Positions 17,085-25,218 of a stretch of DNA of 64,000 nucleotides are shown in pieces. How positions within the stretch are numbered: position 1 is the stretch's first letter; each line of letters starts with the position of its first letter. Under the pieces are notes generated by a model that was not told where the DNA came from, made no database searches, and saw only the letters and a program-made list of their open reading frames with translations. The position numbers and the translations under genes were made by a program. The stretch comes from Ruminococcus sp. (lineage in GTDB: Bacteria > Bacillota > Clostridia > Oscillospirales > Ruminococcaceae), in NCBI GenBank assembly GCA_021202895.1, contig JAJQCE010000024.1, forward strand, positions 57,910 to 121,909, in the 5' to 3' direction.

Positions 17085-17831
17085 TTATTCTAAATATCCA
17101 ACTAAAATCGTTCTCGAATCGTTGCTGTCCCTTGTGCAGGTTGAAAGAACCACCAGATTTTCTTCGGTAAGCTCACTTGGTTCAAAGTCGGTTTTGCAGA
17201 TTGCAACATCTGAAAGCATCTCTAAATAGGTTTCTCTGTCAGATTTTGCAGGGTGAACCACGCTGTAAACAAATGCGTCGCTTTCCACAACTGCGCAGGC
17301 TATGAAGCTTATAGTCTTAATTTCATGCTCCAGCGTCAGCGTGCCAGTCGGGTGTTCGTTGAAGTAGGTCTGATTCTTGAAGTTCAGAAGTGGGGCGAAA
17401 ATGTACTTGTTCGAGTAGTTGTGACCGTAGATTATCGAGTTAAAATCGGTGAAATCGGAGCTGTTTCTATAGTCTAGAAACGGGCAGCCGTACACGCTGT
17501 AATCCCCCTCAAAGCTATGCTTAAGGTAATAGGAGTTATCCTCGCACTGCATTACGGGGAAGTCTATCGCTGTATCTGGAATGTTGAGCCATGCTACCAT
17601 CTGCGGATTTATCGCCTGAGCGTCGGCTAGAAGGTTGACTTCATCGCTTTCTTCACCGCTCGGCTTGACTGAAGAATAAATCTGAGTCTGCGCTTCGTAA
17701 TCCTCTGATGTATTGGTTTCGCTTGATTGACTGAAATAGTAATATGCCGTGCCGCCAATAATTATCAAAATTAACAAAATTATAATCACAGTCGCAATAC
17801 GGCGTTTGCGCTTGCCTTTAGTCTTCTTCAT
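17085..17831 (-). CDS. srtB: Class B sortase
   Basis: A 248-residue membrane-anchored transpeptidase. It has a basic N-terminus and one membrane segment (ATVIIILLILIIIGGTAYYYF), then the sortase barrel. NPQMVAWLNIPDTAIDFPVMQ, the catalytic His in NSIIYGHNYS, the catalytic Cys in VVLSTCTRDSNDSR and the Arg of the same segment are all visible, in class B order. It would cleave a sorting signal and attach the protein to peptidoglycan or to another surface subunit. The likely substrate is the PPNTG protein two genes upstream (19155-19952). Its start overlaps the end of the preceding exported-protein gene by 14 bases. It is the last gene of the SipW operon. Confidence 0.95.
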   Translation of the reverse strand: MKKTKGKRKRRIATVIIILLILIIIGGTAYYYFSQSSETNTSEDYEAQTQIYSSVKPSGEESDEVNLLADAQAINPQMVAWLNIPDTAIDFPVMQCEDNSYYLKHSFEGDYSVYGCPFLDYRNSSDFTDFNSIIYGHNYSNKYIFAPLLNFKNQTYFNEHPTGTLTLEHEIKTISFIACAVVESDAFVYSVVHPAKSDRETYLEMLSDVAICKTDFEPSELTEENLVVLSTCTRDSNDSRTILVGYLE

Positions 17832-18636
17832 CGGTCACGTTTGCGTTATTATATGTATCCTGATAATCGTCAAAATATCCTGCGATTATGTCGCCATTTT
17901 CATCATCATCGCCAAAGCTTGTAATTTCTACCATTCCAGTCGGAACGCACTGAGCGGTGACTATTATGTTATAGTCGGTGTCGAAAATGCCGTCGTATTC
18001 AGCTTTCAGAACTGGGATTAAAATATAGTCGAACAAATTTTCGGTATTACCACCTGCGGCTAGAGCGGCTAGTTCAGCAGAATTTGAACCTGTATAGTAG
18101 AACCAACCTGTATAATCATATGTAACTGTGCTGTCTTCATCGTCTGTTACAGCATCGCTATCATCATCATCATAATAGTAGAACGCAGAATTTTGGCTCG
18201 ATACACCATCATCGCCAAACTCATAAAGCTGATATGAAGTTCCCTCATCATCTGTTGAAGTGGAATAAAAATATATCGCAGAAAGTATCGCTTTGCCTCT
18301 TGCCGAGTTGGTGATGTCTTCTCCGTTTTCGTCCGTTATCGTTATCTGCATACGGATATAGACTTCGGTGTCGGAATTGTTGAGGACGTATGGGTCTTTG
18401 GCTATCGTCATACCTGGCTCGCTCAGCTTGGCGTCAGATTTGCCGCTTGAGTACCAGCTCGGCTCTAAAAGTGAGATTTGGTACTCCTGCGCTTCAAGCT
18501 CGTTTGTTACGGTGTCTCTGCTGGTGAAAAATGCCAGTGTGATTCCTGCAATTAGGAGCGCAGCAAGCAGAACTATTATGCAGATTGTATAAGTTGTGCG
18601 CTTGCAGCTGAACAGCTCTTTAATTTTCGTACTCAT
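17818..18636 (-). CDS. SipW-dependent-type exported protein (TasA/BsaA-like)
   Basis: A 272-residue protein. The N-terminus (TYTICIIVLLAALLIAGITLAFFTSRDTVTNELEAQ) is the alternate signal peptide seen on proteins matured by SipW-type signal peptidases: a hydrophobic core ending in a (A/T)-x-A-x-F-T-x-x-D motif. The mature part is acidic and predicted beta-rich, with an aromatic YYYDDDDSDA stretch. The gene overlaps the signal peptidase gene before it and the sortase gene after it, so the three are coupled. By analogy with Bacillus TasA/TapA it could be a fibre or matrix component. It has no sorting signal of its own. Confidence 0.85.
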   Translation of the reverse strand: MSTKIKELFSCKRTTYTICIIVLLAALLIAGITLAFFTSRDTVTNELEAQEYQISLLEPSWYSSGKSDAKLSEPGMTIAKDPYVLNNSDTEVYIRMQITITDENGEDITNSARGKAILSAIYFYSTSTDDEGTSYQLYEFGDDGVSSQNSAFYYYDDDDSDAVTDDEDSTVTYDYTGWFYYTGSNSAELAALAAGGNTENLFDYILIPVLKAEYDGIFDTDYNIIVTAQCVPTGMVEITSFGDDDENGDIIAGYFDDYQDTYNNANVTDEED

Positions 18637-19165
18637 TGCGTTCCCTCCTTTTGCTTTTTATCCATCTGACAAGTGTGAAAGCTGCTCCTAAAAGCAGATA
18701 TGCCGCCAACAGGCAGATTATTACAACTATCACTCTGCGAACGGTTGTGCTATTGGTGTAAAATGCCAGAGAACCTATTTTTGGGATTCCGAAAACCACC
18801 TTGCCAAGGACGTTTTGATAGTCTGACGGGGTGGAATCGGCGGTGTTGTTCATGTCGCCTTTGGTGTAAATCTGCTCGTTTTCCGTGTCGTTTTCTACCA
18901 CTCTGTGAGTTACCACAGCATCGCCGCTTGTCACGAATGAAATCACATCGCCCTCGGCTAAATCCTCCGGTGCAGTGTTGTCAACTAAAACCAGTGTGCC
19001 AACGGGGTAAATATTTTTCATGCTCTGGGTTTTCACCACATAGAATCTGTAGCCGAAAGCGTACAGAGCAATCATTGCTATTCCTATAAAAGCCATCAGC
19101 GCAAATACTAACGACGTCAGAATGTGCGCTGCTTTTTTTACGTATGTAAGTTTGTTATGCGCCAT
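18620..19165 (-). CDS. sipW: SipW-type (ER-type) signal peptidase I
   Basis: A 181-residue protein with an N-terminal membrane segment, YRFYVVKTQSMKNIYPVGTLVLVD (catalytic Ser in TQSM), GDAVVTHRVVEN (the His that replaces Lys in ER-type peptidases), IYTKGDMNNTADSTP and a C-terminal membrane segment. This Ser-His dyad and the C-terminal helix identify the SipW/archaeal type rather than bacterial SPase with Ser-Lys. It should cleave the alternate signal peptides of the neighbouring exported proteins. It overlaps the PPNTG gene upstream (10 bases) and the TasA-like gene downstream (17 bases). This is the intact copy; the second copy at 21323 is interrupted. Confidence 0.93.
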   Translation of the reverse strand: MAHNKLTYVKKAAHILTSLVFALMAFIGIAMIALYAFGYRFYVVKTQSMKNIYPVGTLVLVDNTAPEDLAEGDVISFVTSGDAVVTHRVVENDTENEQIYTKGDMNNTADSTPSDYQNVLGKVVFGIPKIGSLAFYTNSTTVRRVIVVIICLLAAYLLLGAAFTLVRWIKSKRRERNEYEN

Positions 19166-19952
19166 TTAGCTCTCCGCCCTGAGTATCTTCGTTTTCACGG
19201 CTGTTACGTCTTTTTTTAATTAAAATGGCTATCAGGATAAAAATTATAAGTATTGCCAAAATCGCAATTACTGCGAAATATCCAATATTTCCGGAATCGA
19301 AAATTCCAGTGTTCGGAGGCGTGTATTCCTCGTCAACCGCCGCATAAAAAATCCACCGAAACCACACCTTGCCCTCGATATAGTTGTCGCCGCTTTCAGC
19401 TTCCAAAATTTCCACTCCATCAGAGCTTACAAGCCTTGTGCCATAATTCTTAAAATAGTCCGCTGTGTCGCCCGTCCATGTTATCGACACGCTAAGCGTC
19501 GCAGAATCGTTCGGCTCGTACAGACCTAAATCAATAGGTTCGTCCGCTAAATTCACAGTGCCGTCAGAGCTAAGTCCTGACACTGAGCCTGTAAAAACCT
19601 CCTCGCCGTCCAGGGTGAAAACTGCCGTGCAGCCGTCCTCAAGGTTAAAATCTCCGCTCCAGCCTATCGGCTCGGCATAGAAATAAATGTGATAAGCCTT
19701 GTCCTCTCGCAGGTTCATAATTTCAATATTTTTAGTGTACTCTGTGTCCGGCTGCATATTTTCCACATAGAAAAAATACTCGCCGTCCTCGCTCACTGCG
19801 TTGCCATCGCTGTCCATAACTGTCAGCTCTTCCAGAAGTCCCGCTGCCGTTCCATCGGGCAGTGTGACCTCCGCAGCCGCCGAAAGCGTGCTGCAAAGAA
19901 TCAGAGCGGCAGACAGAAATGCTGACAAAGTAAATTTGACTGCGCTTTTCAT
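19155..19952 (-). CDS. Sortase-anchored surface protein with PPNTG signal
   Basis: A 265-residue protein. ATG 19952 (MKSAVKFTLSAFLSAALILC) is used because AAGGAGAG lies 7 bases upstream. The track start is 30 bases earlier. It has a classical signal peptide, an acidic ~200-residue beta-rich region with two Ig-like stretches (EYTKNIEIMNLREDKAYHIYFY; SATLSVSITWTGDTADYFKNYG), then YTPPNTG, a hydrophobic helix and KKRR, the layout of a sortase sorting signal. PPNTG departs from LPXTG and fits a dedicated sortase, probably the srtB two genes downstream. Its N-terminal signal lacks the SipW-type motif, so two export routes meet in this operon. It may anchor the SipW-dependent fibre to the wall, as TapA does in Bacillus. 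Confidence 0.85.
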   Translation of the reverse strand: MKSAVKFTLSAFLSAALILCSTLSAAAEVTLPDGTAAGLLEELTVMDSDGNAVSEDGEYFFYVENMQPDTEYTKNIEIMNLREDKAYHIYFYAEPIGWSGDFNLEDGCTAVFTLDGEEVFTGSVSGLSSDGTVNLADEPIDLGLYEPNDSATLSVSITWTGDTADYFKNYGTRLVSSDGVEILEAESGDNYIEGKVWFRWIFYAAVDEEYTPPNTGIFDSGNIGYFAVIAILAILIIFILIAILIKKRRNSRENEDTQGGELNGA

Positions 19953-20024
19953 TAGCCGCTCTCCTTTCATAATTCTATGCAAGACCTTTGTCCTGCCAAC
20001 GCCTTTATCTCTGCAAGCCGTTCC

Positions 20025-20045
20025 GACGCCGCCGCCTGCGGCGTC
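20025..20045 (-). repeat. GC-rich intercistronic hairpin
   Basis: GACGCCGC/GCGGCGTC with a five-base loop and no T-run. It lies between the TasA-like gene (20108) and the PPNTG gene, so it probably protects or separates transcript segments. Confidence 0.5.
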
Positions 20046-20107
20046 ATCTCAGCTTTTATCTTGAAATTTTTTGATTTCGCTTGGGGTTAGTCTTATTCTG
20101 TTTCTGT

Positions 20108-21268
20108 TTAATCACCATTACCTGATGCGCTAGGATCAGACCAAGTTACTGTTGTTGTGGTGTTAGCCACTTTCGTTTCATCATCTGCATCTTTAACAAT
20201 GATTCCCTCTTCATTCACATAGACTTTATTATTATCATCAATCGATGCTTCATATCCCCATCCTAGAGCGTTTACAGCCTCTGTACTAACTTCGCCAACT
20301 CCGTTTTCTCCAACGTTTTCTGTAACAGCCTGTGCACTAGCAAGAGCTACATTCAGATCATAAGTAAATGAAGTATAAGCTTCAGCAGTAACGTCATCAT
20401 CAAGCTCCATAGCTTTTACAAGCAGCTCAGATGTTTCACCTGCGCCAAGAACGTGGTTGTAGTAGAATGTCCACGTGTCAGTGTCATAAACCGCTGTCCA
20501 GTTATCTTTATAATCATCGTCAAGATAAATGTTAATTACGATGTCGTCAGCAGTTGAACTTGTATCAGTACCAGCATATGTAGCCGTGATGTACCAGCCT
20601 GTACTTGCATTACCTAAAATTGTAGAACTGAAAGTGATTGTAGCATTATCAACCGTTTTCTCAACAGCATAACTAGCTGTATATGTGCCTTCACTTTCAC
20701 TGATAGAGCTTACTTTGTAATAGATATTATCATCTGCATCATAATAATACCCTACATAAGTACCATCCGAACGCTCAAAAACATACAACCCTGTTGTTGA
20801 AGGTGTATAATCCTCAGAAGAAACAGTATTGTCAGTAATTGTTTCACCTGCCGCATAAACAAGCTGTCCGCCCGCCTGAAGCGAGGTTACCTCATCAGAA
20901 GTAAGCGTCACGTAAGTATCAGACCCATTTGCACTTGGAATATCTGTTGATGTACTTTCATACGTCAAGCTTAATGTATCCGTCAGTTCAACCTTAACAA
21001 ATGCCGCAACATTTCCTGTGTTTACTGCCGCAACTTCCTTTGTGATAGTCTGTCCCGGAGTCCACTGCTCGGGCGGTGTGAAATCTTCAGTAATTGATAC
21101 GCCGTAGCTGCTCGACGCACTAAGCTCGTTGACTACCGTGTCCTCTGATGTAAACCAAGCGAACGTGCCGCCGATTGCAATTAAAGCGGCGAGAATAACA
21201 GACGCCACCAACGCCCTTTTCTGCTTGGCATTTTTCTTTTTGTTCTGTGTAGTTGTTGTACTTGTCAT
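20108..21268 (-). CDS. SipW-dependent exported protein (TasA/BsaA-like), large
   Basis: A 386-residue protein. The N-terminal KKKNAKQKRALVASVILAALIAIGGTFAWFTSEDTVVNELSAS contains the alternate signal peptide with the A-W-F-T-S-x-D motif. The mature protein opens with a TasA-like first strand (YGVSITEDFTPPEQWTPGQTITKEVAAVNTGNVAAFVKVELTDT), a pattern shared by camelysin/TasA proteins where N-T-G-x-(V/A)-x-(A/V)-(Y/F)-V-(K/R)-(V/I) recurs. The body is rich in Thr, Tyr, Ser and Asp with few basic residues, suggesting an extracellular fibre or matrix protein. It would be the main substrate of the adjacent signal peptidases. It could be a surface appendage or matrix subunit. Confidence 0.88.
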   Translation of the reverse strand: MTSTTTTQNKKKNAKQKRALVASVILAALIAIGGTFAWFTSEDTVVNELSASSSYGVSITEDFTPPEQWTPGQTITKEVAAVNTGNVAAFVKVELTDTLSLTYESTSTDIPSANGSDTYVTLTSDEVTSLQAGGQLVYAAGETITDNTVSSEDYTPSTTGLYVFERSDGTYVGYYYDADDNIYYKVSSISESEGTYTASYAVEKTVDNATITFSSTILGNASTGWYITATYAGTDTSSTADDIVINIYLDDDYKDNWTAVYDTDTWTFYYNHVLGAGETSELLVKAMELDDDVTAEAYTSFTYDLNVALASAQAVTENVGENGVGEVSTEAVNALGWGYEASIDDNNKVYVNEEGIIVKDADDETKVANTTTTVTWSDPSASGNGD

Positions 21269-21322
21269 AATTCAAAACTCCTTTTTATAATATCTATATT
21301 TAAACGCCGAGAATGCGTTAAT

Positions 21323-21967
21323 TTACTTATTTTCAGACTGCTCCTCGACAGCCTTTTTTCCTTTATTCTCAGACGGTTCAAGATAAATCCTAAGCAGCCT
21401 AAAGAAGATAAATATCAAAACAATAATCGCAATTACAAAATACCATCTTAGCTGAACAAATTTGATTATGTAGCCCAGCTTCGGAATACTAAACGTAACC
21501 TTGCCGATAACCCTGCTCTCGTCAAGCAAAAAGCCGTCCTCGTCCTCGTTAGCGTCGCCCTTTGTTGTAAAGCAGGTAACGCCCGTGCCCTCGTAGTCGT
21601 CAAACTTCTACGTAACTCTATGCGTAAGATAAGTATCGTAATCGCTCGACGGATTAAAGGTAATAACATCGTCAACCTCAATCTCGTCCGCATCGCAAAC
21701 CCTTACGATAACCAAATCCCCCACCGAAAGCTCAGGCTCCATCGAGGGAGTAAGAACCGTGTAGTAACGGTAGCCGAAAATCGACTTGTCATTGCTCCTG
21801 TCAGCCGCAAATATCAAAGCCGCAATGATAATGCAAATCGCCAGCAAATAAATGAAGATATTTCTAAAAACCCTCAAGACAGCCAACCCGACAGCCTTAC
21901 CGCTGTGCGAATCACCCTCGACCGCCGTTTCCTTAACCTCATCACTCATCTCGGTAAAGCTCACCAC
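21323..21967 (-). pseudogene. Second SipW-type signal peptidase, interrupted by in-frame TAG
   Basis: One frame of 215 codons is split only by a TAG at 21608-21610. The first part (119 residues) has a membrane segment, YRYYTVLTPSMEPELSVGDLVIV (Ser) and YDTYLTHRVT (His). The stop follows immediately. The remainder reads on in the same frame: KFDDYEGTGVTCFTTKGDANEDEDG... SRVIGKVTFSIPKLG, then a C-terminal membrane helix, exactly the continuation expected. So a single nonsense change (for example GAG or AAG to TAG) or a sequencing error separates it from a full enzyme. The N-terminal fragment keeps both catalytic residues but lacks the rest of the fold. TAG ends other genes here (for example at 10253-10255), so readthrough by code change is unlikely. 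Confidence 0.85.
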
Positions 21968-22010
21968 TTTCCTTTTGCTCCATTTTTATATCTGTATGTA
22001 AATCTTAGAG

Positions 22011-22925
22011 TTAGTCATCTTCGTCATCTGTGCCATCATCAGTGGTTTCCGTAGCCTCTTCCGTTGCCGCTGTAGCAGTTGTCGCTTGTACGAGCGAGCT
22101 GTTTTCATCAATTGAAACATTACTCCAACGAGCGTCAACCGCACCGCCCTCCGTCTGAATCGCATCGGTAAGCACATCAATTTGTAGTGTGATGCCATAT
22201 TCTTCAAGGATTGCATACGTGTCACTTGAAATTGTAACGCTTGCTAAAAGCTGCTCGGTAGTATCTCCCGCCTCAACGGCAGTCTTGTAATAAAAATACC
22301 CATCAGCCGAGTTGTAGAACCAGTATTCAGACCAGCCATCAGCTAAAGTAAAGGTAACATCGCCGTTGGTGAAAGAAGTCGCCGTGCCATCTGCAAGCGA
22401 ATCTGAATCAGTTACCGCTGTGAGCTCATCAAAAGATTCAAGCCCATATTCCGCAGCATCACCCGATTGAATATCAACGTCAATTTCACTTGTAGATGTT
22501 TGAGTTTCACTATTTTCATCTTCATATTCGCTTGTAGTTGTAAGCGTTGTCACATATCTGGGAACTAAAGCAACACGAACGTAGGATTTAACGTAATTGC
22601 TGTCAGCAGCGCTAGTTGTCGTAATCTCAACAGGCTTTGAAGCCGTATAAGATACAACCTCAGACCCGTTTTCATCAGACGAAGTGTCCTCCGACCAAGT
22701 TACGGTATTAGTTTTTTCCGTTATATCAGCATATGAAGATGAGTCAATTCCGCTCTCCGTTACCGCAACCTCAATCTCCGCAGGCGTGAAGCTGTTAGTC
22801 GCCGACTTATTAACTTTGGTGTCGCTGTTTGCAAAAACCGAAAGCACGCAGGCAACCGCAAACGCAAGCAGTGCAACAATTATAATCGGGACTCTATATT
22901 TTTTAAATGTGCTAGTATTTTCCAA
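22011..22925 (-). CDS. SipW-dependent exported protein, first gene of the operon
   Basis: A 304-residue protein if started at TTG 22925, which has AAAGGA 10 bases upstream. The track ATG at 22955 has no RBS. The N-terminus (STFKKYRVPIIIVALLAFAVACVLSVFANSDTKVNKSATNSF) fits an alternate, SipW-type signal peptide, with the cleavage region A-x-x-N-S-D replacing the usual F-T-D. The mature region has a TasA-like DxYVKSYVRVALVP strand, acidic Thr/Ser-rich loops and a Asp/Glu-rich C-terminus (TTDDGTDDEDD). It is likely a minor surface or initiator subunit, by analogy with TapA. It is the first gene after the operon promoter at 23010-23038. Confidence 0.82.
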   Translation of the reverse strand: MENTSTFKKYRVPIIIVALLAFAVACVLSVFANSDTKVNKSATNSFTPAEIEVAVTESGIDSSSYADITEKTNTVTWSEDTSSDENGSEVVSYTASKPVEITTTSAADSNYVKSYVRVALVPRYVTTLTTTSEYEDENSETQTSTSEIDVDIQSGDAAEYGLESFDELTAVTDSDSLADGTATSFTNGDVTFTLADGWSEYWFYNSADGYFYYKTAVEAGDTTEQLLASVTISSDTYAILEEYGITLQIDVLTDAIQTEGGAVDARWSNVSIDENSSLVQATTATAATEEATETTDDGTDDEDD

Positions 22926-23009
22926 ATCAGCGCCGTCCTTTCTTTTCCAAATCATCAGACGCTAAAAAAGTCATTTCAAAATTTCACATCATATTTCACT
23001 ATCAAAAAA

Positions 23010-23038
23010 ATTATACACCATTTATTCAACTTTGTCAA
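23010..23038 (-). promoter_or_regulatory. Promoter of the SipW operon
   Basis: TTGACA (23038-23033), 17-base spacer, TATAAT (23015-23010) on the minus strand, with a homopolymeric C/G tract directly upstream of the -35 box. Confidence 0.88.
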
Positions 23039-23049
23039 CCCCCCCCCCC
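23039..23049. repeat. 11-base poly-C (poly-G on the operon strand) tract
   Basis: Eleven consecutive C on the plus strand, abutting the -35 element of the SipW operon promoter. It is the only G/C homopolymer of such length seen in the window. Confidence 0.95.
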
Positions 23050-23279
23050 TTAAAAAAAATCATTTAATCAGTCAAAATTCATCATTTTCAATAAATTCTC
23101 CGCCTAAAAACTGTTGGATTTGCACAGTTTTTATATTAACAATTTCAAATGAAATTCATATCGTTACAAATATTCATTTTCCAAATCATTATTATCAAAT
23201 TTAAACTTATACAAATTAAACCCATTTTTCCTATTTAAACCCATTTTGCTCAAAATACAATTTTTTTGTTGTAGCCCTC
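23050..23279. other. AT-rich intergenic stretch
   Basis: No gene seen. It contains a hairpin AAAAACTG/CAGTTTTT (23106-23132) that could act as a weak terminator. Confidence 0.6.
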
Positions 23280-23308
23280 TTGACAAATGCAAAAAAATGT
23301 GGTATAAT
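23280..23308 (+). promoter_or_regulatory. Promoter leading through repeat copy 1 to tRNA-Leu
   Basis: TTGACA (23280-23285), 17-base spacer, TATAAT (23303-23308). The -10 lies at the edge of the repeated element. Confidence 0.8.
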
Positions 23309-23548
23309 AAAAGTATGATGTCTCCCGTCTCTTAGGCGGCGGGTGCCATTCTGACTTTCAGTAGGGGATATAATCCCCTACTGAAACCCAGCGGAGCTGG
23401 TAAGAACATGGTAAGAACATTTTTTTGGACGAAACTAATGTTCTTACAAGTTCCGTGCGGAACAAAAGTTACTTACGCTCCGAACTTTTATTGCAAGCGT
23501 TCGCAATCAAGCTTAAGCAAGCTTAGCTTGCCTTGCTCCGCTTTAAAT
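23301..23548 (+). repeat. Palindrome-rich ~240-bp repeat, copy 1
   Basis: It is nearly identical, inverted, to 29831-30067. Successive internal hairpins are TTTCAGTAGGGGA/TCCCCTACTGAAA, GTAAGAACAT/ATGTTCTTAC, AAAAGTT/AACTTTT and TTGCAAGCG/CGCAA. A GGCGGCGGG hairpin near the GATGTC end and AT-rich ends resemble non-autonomous IS200/IS605-type elements, but no transposase is present. Copy 1 has an extra tandem GGTAAGAACAT. It could instead be a structured RNA transcribed from the promoter at 23280. Confidence 0.85.
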
Positions 23549-23559
23549 AGATGTGCAAT

Positions 23560-23641
23560 GCGGGTGTGGTGAAATTGGCAGACACGCAAGATTTAGGTTC
23601 TTGTGCCATATGGTGTGCAGGTTCAAGTCCTGTCACCCGCA
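23560..23641 (+). tRNA. tRNA-Leu (anticodon TAG)
   Basis: Acceptor GCGGGTG/CACCCGC, anticodon stem CAAGA/TCTTG with loop TTTAGGT (anticodon 23594-23596), a variable arm, and the GGTTCAAGTCC T-arm. CCA is not encoded. It lies directly after repeat copy 1. Confidence 0.96.
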
Positions 23642-23644
23642 TGA

Positions 23645-23682
23645 AAAAGCTCCGTGGCAACTCGCCAAGGAGCTTTATTTTT
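23645..23682. terminator. Terminator between tRNA-Leu and convergent sugar transferase gene
   Basis: AAAGCTCC...GGAGCTTT stem extended by TGGC/GCCA, then TATTTTT. It overlaps the 3' end of the minus-strand gene. Confidence 0.85.
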
Positions 23683-25072
23683 AAACCCTTTCAAGCTCTT
23701 CCTTATGCTCCTCACGCTCAGTTTTAATCGGCTTCTCGTCAACGCCCTCAGTAGCGTCAGGCACAAAAACAATCTTAATAGTCATGAGAATCAGCTTAAA
23801 ATCAAGCCTCAGCGACTGCCTTTCAATGTACATCAAATCCAGCTTCAGCTTGTCATAAGGAGTAGTATTATACTTTCCCATAACCTGCGCATAGCCCGTA
23901 AGCCCTGCCTTAACCTTAAGTCTGTAGCGAAACTCTGGCATATCCTTTTCATACTCAGCCGCCAGCTGCGGACGCTCAGGGCGAGGTCCCACAAACGACA
24001 TATCCCCCTTAAGCACATTAAAAAGCTGCGGCAGTTCGTCAAAGCGAATCTTGCGGATAATTTTGCCCACAGGCGTGATTCTGTCGTCATTTTTCCCCGC
24101 AAGCTGCGCCCCATTCTTTTCAGCGTCAACAATCATACTGCGAAATTTATGTACCTTAAAAATTCGTCCGTTTTCCGTCAGTCTTTCCTGCGAATACAGC
24201 ACTGGACCGCGGTCATAAAGCTTAATTGCCAGTGCGGTAATAAGCATAAACGGCGAAGCAATAACCGACAGCACCACAGAAAAGAGAACGTCCATTCCCC
24301 TCTTGATAACATGCTGCTCAAACGAAAGTCCGTCATTTCTGCAAAGCAAAAGCGGTGTGTCAAACAAATTGCACTCGTCCGCTCCCCTGACTAAAATGTC
24401 CGAAAGCTTAGGATTCAGATAGGTGCGCACATTATTTTCAAAGGTGAATTTCATAAGCTGATTTTTCAGCTTGCTGGGAATATCGCTGATAATCACAGCC
24501 TCATGCTCCAAAATCCGCTCCTTTATAAGCTCTATATCCTCGTCACAGCTGATAGACTCGTTTATTATGTACTTATCAACCCTGCTGCTCATTTTCTTGA
24601 CTAAATACTGTGCGCTTCGATTGCCGTAGACTATAATCATCTTTCTGGGCGGATAAATGCACTCAAACAGCTTTGTAAAAAGCAGACACCAGACAATAGC
24701 AATTACAATCTCCGCAGCGGTTAGACCAAGCAGCGGCATAATTGAAAGCCGTCCTCGTCCTATAAGGCTGATCTCTAAAAAGGTAATCGCATTTGTAAGA
24801 AGTATACCCAGCGTCTGAGAGCCAATAAGGCTCCCCGCCTTTAAATAACCCAGCCTGAATGCGCTAAAGCTGTTTGCGCTCAGCACATATACAAAGACAT
24901 AGATGACAACCATCAATATATTTCCATAATACCAGAATGGGTCGTTCATCTCACTGTTATAGGATGAATACCATATAACGGAAAATCCATATCCGAACAG
25001 TACAATTATAAGAAACGATGAAAAGAAAGTAATCAGTCTCTTAAATTGATCTCTGTTTTTATTTCTCATCAA
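23681..25072 (-). CDS. Exopolysaccharide priming glycosyl-1-phosphate transferase
   Basis: A 463-residue polyprenyl-phosphate sugar-1-phosphate transferase. Five membrane segments in residues ~10-160 are followed by a cytoplasmic Rossmann-like part (IVYGNRSAQYLVKKMSSRV), another membrane helix and the catalytic bacterial sugar transferase domain from ~270: KRGMDVLFSVVLSVIASPF, GPVLYSQERLTENGRIFKVHKFRSMI, KIRFDELPQLFNVLKGDMSFVGPRPERP and KAGLTGYAQVMGKYNTTPYDKLKLDLMYIE. It loads the first sugar on undecaprenyl phosphate to start an exopolysaccharide or capsule repeat. The start is TTG 25072 or ATG 25069 after GAAAGGA. It is isolated from other polysaccharide genes here. Confidence 0.93.
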   Translation of the reverse strand: MMRNKNRDQFKRLITFFSSFLIIVLFGYGFSVIWYSSYNSEMNDPFWYYGNILMVVIYVFVYVLSANSFSAFRLGYLKAGSLIGSQTLGILLTNAITFLEISLIGRGRLSIMPLLGLTAAEIVIAIVWCLLFTKLFECIYPPRKMIIVYGNRSAQYLVKKMSSRVDKYIINESISCDEDIELIKERILEHEAVIISDIPSKLKNQLMKFTFENNVRTYLNPKLSDILVRGADECNLFDTPLLLCRNDGLSFEQHVIKRGMDVLFSVVLSVIASPFMLITALAIKLYDRGPVLYSQERLTENGRIFKVHKFRSMIVDAEKNGAQLAGKNDDRITPVGKIIRKIRFDELPQLFNVLKGDMSFVGPRPERPQLAAEYEKDMPEFRYRLKVKAGLTGYAQVMGKYNTTPYDKLKLDLMYIERQSLRLDFKLILMTIKIVFVPDATEGVDEKPIKTEREEHKEELERV

Positions 25073-25114
25073 TCACTTACATCCTTTCAAATTCGGTGCT
25101 TTATGCACTATAGA

Positions 25115-25170
25115 GCATCTGACAAAAGCTGTTGCTGTGCAAATGCGGCAAAGCCTTGCGTCAGATGTGC
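25115..25170 (-). ncRNA. Conserved hairpin element R1 in the leader of the sugar transferase gene
   Basis: On the minus strand ATCTGAC.../...GTCAGAT closes a long bulged stem around a loop containing GCATTTGCACAGC. Thirty-one of 40 positions match, without gaps, a second element at 55595-55650, and paired bases change together. It lies between the promoter at 25190 and the gene start, so it is part of the 5' UTR. Confidence 0.5.
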
Positions 25171-25189
25171 GGCAAGATGTCCTTTATAC

Positions 25190-25218
25190 AGTATATCACA
25201 TTTTTAAAAGATAATCAA
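25190..25218 (-). promoter_or_regulatory. Promoter of the sugar transferase gene
   Basis: TTGATT (25218-25213), 17-base spacer, TATACT (25195-25190). The remaining 25219-25376 is AT-rich with nothing recognised. Confidence 0.65.

Noticed and set aside
21608-21610. TAG decoded as an amino acid
   Set aside because: TAG terminates other genes normally (for example at 10253-10255 and 34050-34052), and no suppressor tRNA was seen in the window.
25115-25180. c-di-GMP-I riboswitch in the leader of the sugar transferase gene
   Set aside because: A GACGCAAGGC string recalls the class but the conserved AAACC/tetraloop-receptor parts are absent and the fold is a single long hairpin.
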